64,000 nucleotides of DNA from Hippophae tibetana (Eukaryota; Streptophyta; Magnoliopsida; Rosales; Elaeagnaceae). The stretch is taken from positions 71,284,449 to 71,348,448 of the forward strand of contig CM072810.1 of the NCBI GenBank assembly GCA_037013495.1, read 5' to 3'. Within the stretch, counting starts at the first letter, position 1. Each line of letters opens with the position of its first letter. A program made the translations under genes and the position numbers. Shown one piece after another: positions 12,809-24,516 of this stretch. Below the pieces are notes generated by a model, which was given only the letters and a program-made list of their open reading frames with translations, was not told the DNA's origin and ran no database searches.

Positions 12809-13723
12809 AATCATTCCATCAAGAACACTTGGAAGAAAAGTACAAAGCTTGGTAAAAAATATTTTCATTAATTATACTACTTCTTCCTCCATAAAAATGT
12901 TGTTGTTTTCTTATATAAGAAACAAAACCCTACCAGTAATGCAACCTTAGTGGGGATATTTAGTTGTGACATGTGCTTAATTACTTTGTAAATAATAAAA
13001 GCATAAAAATACGTATGATAAATAAGACAAATTAAATTCCACAATTCAGTAGAAACCAAATCGCAAAACATAAGACGCTCATAATTAAATAAAACAGAAC
13101 TAATTGCTTCCCCAATTAATCTTTTCATTTGATATTTCAAATCTATCCCTTGTGAAGGATCGTGAGAATCTTTGTATGATCTATAGAATATTTGTTGGAT
13201 ATTGAGACCTTTAGAATTTGTTAAACACACTCTTGGTTAGCAACTCAATCTCTCTTATGGTGACAATGAAAAAACCGGAAGTAAAAAAAACGGAATATGT
13301 GCGACGAAAATTTTAAACTCTCGGTAGGTGATCTAAACGGTGTAATTTAGTTTCAAAAAAATATATTCTTAGGAATCCATGCTCTGATTATAGGAATCTT
13401 TACATGCTTCGATTTTATATATTATATTAAAAGGCGAGTCACCCGAGTCAAAAGTAATGTCCGTGTAAAATTGGAATTGTGATTTAACAAATGTTCTTTT
13501 TTTAGTATTGTAAACAGTAGAACCCATCTTCTTTTTCCCTACATTTGGTTTTATGAAGAACAAAGATTGATTGAGCGTAGAAATAAAGATTAAGACTAAG
13601 AAACGAAGATTTAGAAAGGAACTACGAAATTAAATCCACACACGAAATCAACATCAATAAGTCCCTAAAACCCCAACCTTTTGACGCCCTAAAAATGATC
13701 ACTCCCTTTGATGTATCAAATAC
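12809..13723 (+). repeat. Terminal X unit of the dimer region
   Basis: A 915-bp X unit with gaaaccaaatcgc at about 13053 and aaaggcgagtcaccc at about 13430. It has a private gaatttgttaaacac at about 13213, where other copies have a longer T run, and caatctctcttatgg at about 13247. The next unit belongs to a different subtype, so XY dimer organisation ends here. Confidence 0.88.
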
Positions 13724-16471
13724 AATCATTCCATCAAGAACACTTGGAAGAAAAGATCAAAGCTTGGTAAAAAATATTTTCCTTAATTATACTACTTCTT
13801 CCTCCATAAAATGTTGTTGTTTTCTTATATAAGAAACAAAACCCTACCCGTAATGCAACCTTAGTGGGGATATTTAGTTGTGACATGTGCTTAATTAATC
13901 CGTAAATAATAAAAGCATAAAAATACGTATGATAAATAAGACAAATTAAATTCCACAATTCAGTAGAAACAAAATCGCAAAATATAAGAGGCTCATAATT
14001 AAATAAAATAGAACTAATTGCTTCCCCAATTAATCTTTCCCTTTGATATTCCAAATCTATCCCTTGTGAAGGATCATGAGAATCTTTGTATGATCTTGAG
14101 AATAATTGTTGGATATTGAAAACTTTAGAATTTTTTTAAACACATTCTCGGTTAGCAACTCAATCGCTCTTATGGTGGAATTAAAAAAAAAACAAAAGTA
14201 TAAAAAAAATGGAATATGTGCGACGAAAATTTTAAACTCTCTGTAGGTGAAGTAAACGGTGTAATTTGATTTCAAAAAAATATATTCTTACGAATCTATG
14301 CTTTGATTATAGGAATCTTTACATGCTTCGATTTTATATATTATATTAAAAGTTCGGTCACCCGAGTCAAAAGTAATGGCCGTGTAAAATTGGAATTGTG
14401 ATTTAACAAATGTTCTTTTTTTAATATTGTAAATAGTAGAACCGATCTTCTTTTTCCCAACATTTGGTTTTATGAAGAACAAAGATTGATTGAGCGTAGA
14501 AATAAAGATTAAGACTAAGAGACGAAGATTTAAAAAAGAACTACGAAATTAAATCCACACACGAAATCAACATCAATAAGTCCCTAAAACCCCAACCTTT
14601 TGAGGCCAAAAAAATGATCACTCCCTTTTATGTGTCAAATACAATCATTCCATCAAGAACAATTGAAAGAAAAGTACAAAGCTTGGTAAAAAATATTTTC
14701 ATTAATTATACTACTTCTTCCTCCAAAAAAATGTTGTTGTTTTCTTATATAAGAAACAAAACCCTACCAGTAATGCAACCTTAGTGGGGATATTTAGTTG
14801 TGACATGTGCTTAATTACGTCGTAAATAATAAAAGCATAAAAATACGTATGATAAATAAGACAAAATAAATTCCACAATTCAGTAGAAACAAAATGGCAA
14901 AACATAAGAGGCTCATAATTAAATAAAACAGAACTAATTGCTTCCCTAATTAATCTTTTCATTTGATATTTCAAATCTATCCCTTGTGAAGGATCATGAG
15001 AATATTTGTATGATCAATAGAATATTTGTTGGATATTGAGACCTTTAGAATTTTTTTAAACACACTCTTGGTTAGCAACTCAATCGCCCTTATGGTCGCA
15101 TTGGGAAAAAAAAGAAAAAAAAATGGAATATGTGCGACGAAAATTGTAAACTCTCAGTAGGTGATGTAAACGGTGTAATTTGGTTTCAAAAAAATATATT
15201 CTTACGAATCCATGCTCTGATTATAAGAATCTTTACATGCTTCGATTTTATATATTATATTAAAAGTTCAGTCACCCGAGTCAAAAGTAATGGCCGTGTA
15301 AAATTGGAATTGTGATTTAACAAATGTTCTTTTTTTAATATTGTAAATAGTAGAACCGATCTTCTTTTTCCCAACATTTGGTTTCATGAAGAACAAAGAT
15401 TGATTGAGCGTAGAAATAAAGATTAAGACTAAGAGACGAAGATTTAAAAAAGAACTACGAAATTAAATCCACACACGAAATCAACATCAATAAGTCCCTA
15501 AAACCCCAACCTTTTGAGGCCAAAAAAATGATCACTCCCTTTTATGTGTCAAATACAATCATTCCATCAAGAACAATTGAAAGAAAAGTACAAAGCTTGG
15601 TAAAAAATATTTTCATTAATTATACTACTTCTTCCTCCAAAAAAATGTTGTTGTTTTCTTATATAAGAAACAAAACCCTACCAGTAATGCAACCTTAGTG
15701 GGGATATTTAGTTGTGACATGTGCTTAATTACTTTGTAAATAATAAAAGCATAAAAATACGTATGATAAATAAGACAAAATAAATTCCACAATTCAGTAG
15801 AAACAAAATCGCAAAACATAAGATGCTCATAATTAAATAAAACAGAACTAATTGCTTCCCCAATTAATCTTTTCATTTGATATTTCAAATCTATCCCTTG
15901 TGAAGGATCATGAGAATATTTGTATGATCAATAGAATATTTGTTGGATATTGAGACCTTTAGAATTTTTTAAACACACTCTTGGTTAGCAACTCAATCGC
16001 TCTTATGGTGACAATGAAAAAACCGGAAGTAAAAAAAACGGAATATGTGCGACGAAAATTTTAAACTCTCGGTAGGTGATGTAAACGGTATAATTTTATT
16101 TCAAAAAAATATATTCTTAGGAATCCATGCTCTGATTATAGGAATCTTTACATGCTTCGATTTTATATATTATATTAAAAGTTCAGTCACCCGAGTCAAA
16201 AGTAATGTCCGTGTAAAATTAGAATTGTGATTTAACAAATGTTCTTTTTTTAGTATTGTAAACAGTAGAACCCATCTTCTTTTTCCCTACATTTGGTTTT
16301 ATGAAGAACAAAGATTGATTGAGCGTAGAAATAAAGATTAAGACTAAGAAACGAAGATTTAAAAAGGAACTACGAAATTAAATCCACACACGAAATCAAC
16401 ATCAATAAGTCCCTAAAACCCCAACCTTTTGACGCCAAAAAAATGATCACTCCCTTTGATGTATCAAATAC
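13724..16471 (+). repeat. Three-unit HOR, copy 1 (2748 bp)
   Basis: Units 13724-14642 (919 bp), 14643-15556 (914 bp) and 15557-16471 (915 bp). The first has ccataaaatg with one A fewer than usual, gtgcttaattaatccg, and aatctttccctttgatattcc. The second is Z-like (ttacgtcgtaa, atggcaaaacat) with gacaaaataaattcc. The third is X/Y-like with gatgctcat. The first two subtypes recur in the same order in the next 2749 bp. Confidence 0.87.
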
Positions 16472-19220
16472 AATCATTCCATCAAGAACACTTGGAAGAA
16501 AAGATCAAAGCTTGGTAAAAAATATTTTCATTAATTATACTACTTCTTCCTCCATAAAATGTTGTTGTTTTCTTATATAAGAAACAAAACCCTACCCGTA
16601 ATGCAACCTTAGTGGGGATATTTAGTTGTGACATGTGCTTAATTAATCCGTAAATAATAAAAGCATAAAAATACGTATGATAAATAAGACAAATTAAATT
16701 CCACAATTCAGTAGAAACAAAATCGCAAAATATAAGAGGCTCATAATTAAATAAAATAGAACTAATTGCTTCCCCAATTAATCTTTCCCTTTGATATTCC
16801 AAATCTATCCCTTGTGAAGGATCATGAGAATCTTTGTATGATCTTGAAAATAATTGTTGGATATTGAAAACTTTAGAATTTTTTGAAACACATTCTCGGT
16901 TAGCAACTCAATCGCTCTTATGGTGGAATTAAAAAAAAACAAAAGTAAAAAAAAAATGGAATATGTGCGACGAAAATTTTAAACTCTCTGTAGGTTAAGT
17001 AAACGGTGTAATTTGGTTTCAAAAAAATATATTCTTACGAATCCATGCTTTGATTATAGGAATCTTTACATGCTTCGATTTTATATATTATATTAAAAGT
17101 TCGGTCACCCGAGTCAAAAGTAATGGCCGTGTAAAATTGGAATTGTGATTTAACAAATGTTCTTTTTTTAATATTGTAAACAGTCGAACCCATCTTCTTT
17201 TTCCCTAGATTTGGTTTTATGAAGAACAAAGATTGATTGAGCGTAGAAATAAAGATTAAGACTAGGAGAGGAAGATTTAAAAAGGAACTACGAAATTAAA
17301 TCCACACACGAAATCAACATCAATAAGTCCCTAAAACCCCAACCTTTTGACGCCAAAAAAATGATCACCCCCTGTGATGTGTCAAATACAATCATTCCAT
17401 GAAGAACACTTGGAAGAAAAGTACAAAGCTTGGTAAAAAATATTTTCATTAATTATATACTTCTTCCTCCATAAAAATGTTGTCGTTTTCTTATATAAGA
17501 AACAAAACCCTACCCGTAATGCAACCTTAGTGGGGATATTTAGTTGTGACATGTGCTTAATTACGTCGTAAATAATAAAAGCATAAAAATACGTATGATA
17601 AATAAGAAAAATTAAATTCCACAATTCAGTAGAAACAAAATGGCAAAACATAAGAGGCTCATAATTAAATAAAACAGAACTAATTGCTTCCCTAATTAAT
17701 CTTTTCATTTGATATTTCAAATCTATCCCTTGTGAAGGATCATGAGAATATTTGTATGATCAATAGAATATTTGTTGGATATTGAGACCTTTAGAATTTT
17801 TTTAAACACACTCTTGGTTAGCAACTCAATCGCTCTTACGGTGGCATTGAAAAAACCGGAAGCAAAACAAAACAGAATAGGTGCGACGAAAATTTAATAC
17901 TCTCTGTAGGTGATGTAAACTGTGTAATTTGGTTTCAAAAAAATATATCCTTACGAATCCATGCTCTGATTATAGGAATCTTTACATGCTTCGATTTTAT
18001 ATATTATATTAAATGTTCAGTCACCCGAGTCAAAGGTAATGGCCGTGTAAAATTGGAATTGTGATTTAACAAATGTTCTTTTTTTAATATTGTAAATAGT
18101 AGAACCGATCTTCTTTTTCCCTACATTTGGTTTTATGAAGAACAAAGATTGATTGAGCGTAGAAATAAAGATTAAGACTAAGAGACGAAGATTTAAAAAC
18201 GAACTACGAAATTAAATCCATACACGAAATCAACATCAATAAGTCCCTAAAACCCCAACCTTTTGAGGCCAAAAAAGTGATCACTCCCTTTGATGTGTCA
18301 AATACAATCATTCCATCAAGAACAATTGGAAGAAAAGTACAAAGCTTGGTAAAAAATATTTTCATTAATTATACTACTTTTTCCTCCAAAAAAATGTTGT
18401 TGTTTTCTTATATAAGAAACAAAACCCTACCAGTAATGCAACCTTAGTGGGGATATTTAGTTGTGACATGTGCTTAATTACTTTGTAAATAATAAAAGCA
18501 TAAAAATACGTATGATAAATAAGACAAATTAAATTCCACAATTCAGTAGAAACAAAATCGCAAAACATAAGACGCTCATAATTAAATAAAACAGAACTAA
18601 TTGCTTCCCCAATTAATCTTTTCATTTGATATTTCAAATCTATCCCTTGTGAAGGATCGTGAGAATCTTTGTGTGATCTATAGAATATTTGTTGGATATT
18701 GAGACCTTTAGAATTTTTTAAACACACACTTGGTTAGCAACTCAATCGCTCTTATGGTGACAATGAAAAAACCGGAAGTAAAAAAAACGGAATATGTGCG
18801 ACGAAAATTTTAAACTCTCGGTAGGTGATGTAAACGGTGTAATTTCGTTTCAAAAAAATATATTCTTAGGAATCCATGCTCTGATTATAGGAATCTTTAC
18901 ATGCTTCGATTTTATATATTATATTAAAAGTTCAGTCACCCGAGTCAAAGGTAATGGCCGTGTAAAATTGGAATTGTGATTTAACAAATGTTCTTTTTTT
19001 AATATTGTAAATAGTAGAACCGATCTTCTTTTTCCCTACATTTGGTTTTATGAAGAACAAAGATTGATTGAGCGTAGAAATAAAGATTAAGACTAAGAGA
19101 CGAAGATTTAAAAAGGAACTACGAAATTAAATCCACAAACGAAATCAAGATCAATAAGTCCCGAAAATCCCAACCTTTTGACGCCAAAAAAATGATCATT
19201 CCCTTTGATGTATCAAATAC
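16472..19220 (+). repeat. Three-unit HOR, copy 2 (2749 bp)
   Basis: Units 16472-17389 (918 bp), 17390-18305 (916 bp) and 18306-19220 (915 bp). The first repeats the ccataaaatg and ctttccctttgatattcc marks of 13724. The second repeats the Z-like marks and the ttccctaattaatc variant of 14643. Divergence between the two trimers is clearly higher than between the XY dimers, with several private indels in A runs, so this duplication looks older. Confidence 0.84.
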
Positions 19221-20067
19221 AATCATTCCATCAAGAACACTTGGAAGAAAAGTACAAAGCTTGGTAAAAAATATTTTCATTAATTATACTACTTCTTCCT
19301 CCATAAAAATGTTGTTGTTTTCATATATAAGAAACAAAACCCTACCCGTAATGCAACCTTAGTGGGGATATTGAGTTGTGACATGTGCTTAATTACTTCG
19401 TAAATAATATAAGCATAAAAATACGTATGATAAATAAGACAAATTAAATTCCACAATTCAGTAGAAACAAAATCGCAAAACATAAGAGGCTCATAATTAA
19501 ATAAAACAGAACTAATTGCTTCCCCAATTAATCTTTTCATTTGATATTTCAAAACTATCCTTTGTGAAGGATCATGAGAATCTTTGTATGATCTATAGAA
19601 TATTTGTTGGATATTGAGACCTTTAGAATTTTTTTAAACACACTCTTGGTTAGCAACTAAATCGCTCTTATGGTGGCATTGAAAAAACCGGAAGTAAAAA
19701 AAACGGAATATATCCGACGAAAATTTTAAACTCTCGTTAGGTGAGGTAAACGGTGTAATTTGGTTTCAAAAAAATATATTCTAAGGAATCCATGCTCTGA
19801 TTATAGGAATCTTTACATGCTTCAATTTTATATATTATATTAAAAGTTCCGTCACCCGAGTCAAAAGTAATGGCCGTGTAAAACTGGAATTAAGATTTAA
19901 CAAATGTTTTTTTTAATATTGTAAACAGTAGAACCCATCTTCTTTTTCCCTACATTTGGTTTTAAGAAGCACAAAGATTGATTGAGCATAGAAATAAAGA
20001 TTAAGTCTCTTAAACCCCAACCTTTTGACGCCAAAAAAATGATCACTCCCTTTGATGTGTTGAATCC
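19221..20067 (+). repeat. 847-bp satellite unit with a 67-bp internal deletion
   Basis: The unit follows its neighbours until about 20005, where gattaag runs straight into tctcttaaacccc. The 67 bp that normally lie between gattaag and the later tcaataag are missing. Both breakpoints end in taag, a 4-bp microhomology. The unit also has a short T run at about 19907 (ttttttttaat) and gaattaagattt in place of gaattgtgattt. It is the only unit with this deletion. Confidence 0.9.
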
Positions 20068-21907
20068 AGGCATTCCATCAAGAACCATTGGAAGAAATGT
20101 ACAAAGCTTGGTAAAACACATTTCATGAAATATACTACTTCTTCCTCCATAAAAATGTTGTTGTTTTCTTATATAAGAAACAAAACCCTACCCGTAATGC
20201 AACCTTAGTGGGGATATTGAGTTGTGACATGTGCTTATTCAGTCCGTAAATAATAAAAGCATAAAAATACGTATGATAAATAAGACAAATTAAATTCCAC
20301 AATTCAGTAGAAACAAAATCGCAAAACATAAGAGGCTCATAATTAAATAAAATAGAACTAATTGCTTCCCCAATTAATCTTTCCCTTTGATATTCCAAAT
20401 CTATCCCTTGTGAAGGATCATGAGAATCTTTGTATGATCTTGAGAATATTTGTTGGATATTGAGAACTTTAGAATTTTTTTAAACACACTCTTGGTTAAC
20501 AACTCAATCGCTCTTATGGTGGCATTGAAAAAAAACAAAAGTAAAAAAAAAACGGAATATGTGCAACGAAAATTTTAAACTCTTTATAGGTGATGTAAAT
20601 AGTGTAATTTGGTTTCAAAAAAAATATGTTCTTATGAATACATGCTCTGATTATAGGAATCTTTACATGCTTCGATTTTATATATTATATTAAAAGTTCC
20701 GTCACCCGAGTCAAAAGTAATGGCCGTGTAAAATTGGAATTGTGATTTAACAAATGGTCTTTTTTTAATATTGTAAACAGTAGAACCCATCTTCTTTTTC
20801 CCTACAATTTGTTTTATGAAGAACAAAGATTGATTAAGTGTAGAAATAAAGATCAAGACTAAGAGACGAAGATTTAAAGAAGAACTACGAAATTAAATCC
20901 ACACACGAAATCAACATCAATAAGTCCCTAAAACCCTAACCTTTTGACGCCAAAAAAATGATCACGGCCTTTGATGTATCAAATACAATCATTCCATCAA
21001 GAACCCTTGGAAGAAATGTACAAAGCTTGGTGAAACACATTTCATGAAATATACTAGTTCTTCCTCCATAAAAATGTTGTTGTTTTCTTATATAAGAAAC
21101 AAAACCCTACCCGTAATGCAACCTTAGTGGGGATATTTACCTGTGACATGTGCTTATTCAATCCGTAAATAATAAAAGCATAAAAATACGTATGATAAAT
21201 AAGACAAATTAAATTCCACAATTCAGTAGAAACAAAATCGCAAAACATAAGAGGCTCATAATTAAATAAAATAGAACTAATTTCTTCCCCAATTAATCTT
21301 TCCCTTTGATATTCCAAATTTATCCCTTGTGAAGGATCATGAGAATCTTTGTATGATCTATAGAATATTTGTTAGATATTGAGAACTTTAGAATTTTTTT
21401 AAACACACTCTTGGTTAACAACTCAATCGCTCTTATGGTGGCATTGAAAAAAAACAAAAGTAAAAAAAAAACGGAATATGTGCAACGAAAATTTTAAACT
21501 CTTTATAGGTGATGTAAATAGTGTAATTTGGTTTCAAAAAAAATATGTTCTTATGAATCCATGCTCTGATTATAGGAATCTTTACATGCTTCGATTTTAT
21601 ATATTATATTAAAAGTTCCGTCACCCGAGTCAAAAGTAATGGCCGTGTAAAATTGGAATTGTGATTTAACAAATGGTCTTTTTTTAATATTTTAAACAGT
21701 AGAACCCATCTTCTTTTTCCCTACAATTTGTTTTATGAAGAACAAAGATTGATTGAGCGTAGAAATAAAGATCAAGACTAAGAGACAAAGATTTAAAGAA
21801 GAACTACGAAATTAAATCCACACAATAAATCAACATCAATAAGTCCCTTAAACCCTAAGCATTTGACGCCAAACAATAATGATCACTCCCTTTGATATGT
21901 CGAATCC
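20068..21907 (+). repeat. Adjacent related unit pair (919 and 921 bp)
   Basis: Units 20068-20986 and 20987-21907. They share private marks not seen in the main groups: tttcatgaaatatacta at about 20123 and 21041, gtgcaacgaaaa, ctttataggtgatgtaaatag, and caaaaaaaatatgttcttatg. This identifies them as a local duplication inside the diverged zone. Confidence 0.87.
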
Positions 21908-23743
21908 AAGCATTCCATCAAGAACCCTTGGAAGAAAAGTACAAATCTTGGTAAAAAACATTTCATTAATTATACTAGTTCTTCCTCCATAAAAATGTTG
22001 TTGTTTTCTTATATAAGCAACAAAACCCTACCCATAATACAACCTTAGTGGGGATATTTAGTTGTGACATGTGCTTAATCTATCCGTAAATAATAAAAGC
22101 ATAAAAATACGTATGATAAATAAGATAAATGAAATTCCAAAATTCAGTAGAAACAAAATCGCTAAACATAAGAGGCTCATAATTAAATAAAACAGAACTA
22201 ATTGCTTCCCCAATTAATCTTTCCCTTTGATATTCCAAATCTATCCCTTGCGAAGGATCATGAGAATATTTGTATCATCTTGAGAATAATTGTTGGATTT
22301 TGAGAACTTTAGAATTTTTTTAAACACATTCTTGGTTAGTAACTCAATCGCTCTTATGGTGGCATTGAAAAAACCGAAAGTAAAAAAAAACGGAATATGT
22401 GCGACGAAAATTTTAAACTCTCGGTAGGTGATGTAAACGGTGTAAATTGGTTTCAAAAAATAATATTCTTAGGAATCCATGCTCTGATTATAGGAATCTT
22501 TACATGCTTCGATTTTATATATTATATTAAAAGTTCCGTCACCCGAGTCAAAAGTAATGGCCATGTAAAATTGGAATTTTGATTTAACAAATGTTCTTTT
22601 TTTAATATTGTAAACAGTAGAACCCATCTTCTTTTTCCCTACAATTTGTTTTATGAAGAACAAAGATTGATTGAGCGTAGAAATAAAGATCAAGACTAAG
22701 AGACGGATATTTAAAAAAGAAGTACGAAATTTAATCCACACACGAAATCAACATCAATAAGTCCCTAAATCCCCAACCTTTTGATGCCAAAATATAATGA
22801 TCACTCCCTTTGATGTGTCGAATCCAGGCATTCCATAAAAAAACCCTTGCAAGAAAAGTACAAAGAATGTTAAAAAATATTTTCATTAATTATACTAGTT
22901 CTTCCTCCATCAAAAGGTTGTTGTTTTCTTATACTAGCAACAAAACCCTAGACGTAATGCAACATTAGTGGGGATATTTAGTTGTGAAATGTGCTTAATC
23001 AATCGGTAAATAATAAAAGCATAAAGATATGTACGATAAATAAGAAAAATTAAATTCCACAATTCAGTAGAAACAAAATCGCTAAACATAAGAGGCTCAT
23101 AATTAAATAAAAAATAACTAAATGCTTCCCCAATTAACTTTTCATTTGATATTTCAAATCTATCCCTCGTGAAGGATCATGAGAATCTTTGTATGATCTA
23201 TAGAATATTTGTTGGATATTGAGACCTTTAGAATTTTTTTAAACACACTCTTGGTTAGCAACTAAATCGCTCTTATGGTGGCATTGAAAAAACCGGAAGT
23301 AAAAAAAACAGAATATATCCGACGAAAATTTTAAACTCTCGGTAGGTGATGTAAACGGTGTAATTTGGTTTCAAAAAAATATATTCTTAGGAATCCATGC
23401 TCTGATTATAGGAATCTTTACATGCTTCGATTTTATATATTATATTAAAAGTTCCATCACCCGAGTCAAAAGTAATGGCCGTGTAAAATTGGAATTGTGA
23501 TTTAACAAATGTTCTTTTTTTAATATTGTAAACAGTAAAACCCATCTAATTTTTCCCTACAATTTGTTTTATGAAGCACAAAGATTGATTGAGCATAGAA
23601 ATAAAGATTAAGACTAAAAGGCGATGATTTAAAAAGGAACTACGAAATTAAAACCACACTGGAAATCAACATCAATAAGTCCCTAAAACCCGAACCTTTT
23701 GACGCCAAAAAAAAATGATCACTCCCTTTGATGTGTCGAATAC
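21908..23743 (+). repeat. Two diverged transition units (918 bp each)
   Basis: Units 21908-22825 and 22826-23743. They start with the aagcattcc and aggcattcc forms. The first reads cttatataagcaac at about 22011, midway between the left-hand palindromic form cttatataagaaac and the right-hand form cttatactagcaac seen in the second unit at about 22927. The HindIII word aagctt present in most left-hand units is absent from both: the first has acaaatcttgg and the second aaagaatgtt. They bridge the left and right sequence families of the array. Confidence 0.85.
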
Positions 23744-24516
23744 AATCATTCCATCAAGAACACTTGGAAGAAAAGTACAAAGCTTGTTAAAAAATATTTT
23801 CATTAATTATACTTGTTCTTCCTCCATAAAAATGTTGTTGTTTTCTTATATAAGAAACAAAACCCTACCCGTAATGCACCCTTAGTGGGGATATTTAGTT
23901 GTGAAATGTGCTTAATCAATCCGTAAATAATAAAAGCATAAAAATACGTATGATAAATAAGACAAATTGAATTCCACAATTCAGTAGAAACAAAATTGCT
24001 AAACATAAGAGGCTCATAATTAAATAAAACAGAACTAATTGCTTCCCCAATTAATCTTTTCATTTGATATTTCAAATCTATCGCTTGTGAAGGATCATGA
24101 GAATCTTTGTATTATCTATGGAATATTTGTTGGATATTGAGACCTTTAGAATTTTTTTAAACACACTCTTGGTTAGCAACTAAATCGCTCTTATGGTGGC
24201 ATTGAAAAAACTGGAAGTAAAAAAACTGGAATATATGCGACGAAAATTTTAAACTCTCGGTAGGTGATGTAAATGGTGTAATTTAGTTTCGAAAAAATAT
24301 TTTCCTAGGAATCCATGCTCTGATTATAGGAATCTTTACATGCTTCGATTTTATATATTATATTTAAAGTTCTGTCACCCGAGTCAAAAGTAATGGCCAT
24401 GTAAAATTGGAATTGTGATTTAACAAATTTTCTTTTTTTAATATTGTAAACAGTAGAACCCATCTTCTTTTTCATTAAAATTAGTCTTATGAAGAACAAA
24501 GATTGATTGAGCGTAC
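23744..24516 (+). repeat. First short (S-class) unit, 773 bp
   Basis: Near its 3' end the unit passes from gattgagcgta directly to caatcattcc. About 145 bp present in the preceding unit (roughly 23598-23742) are missing. The breakpoints share only ta. Just before the junction it reads cattaaaattag, where long units have ccctacaatttg. This four-substitution haplotype accompanies the deletion in every other short unit. Its 5' part still has the left-family palindrome cttatataagaaac. Confidence 0.9.
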
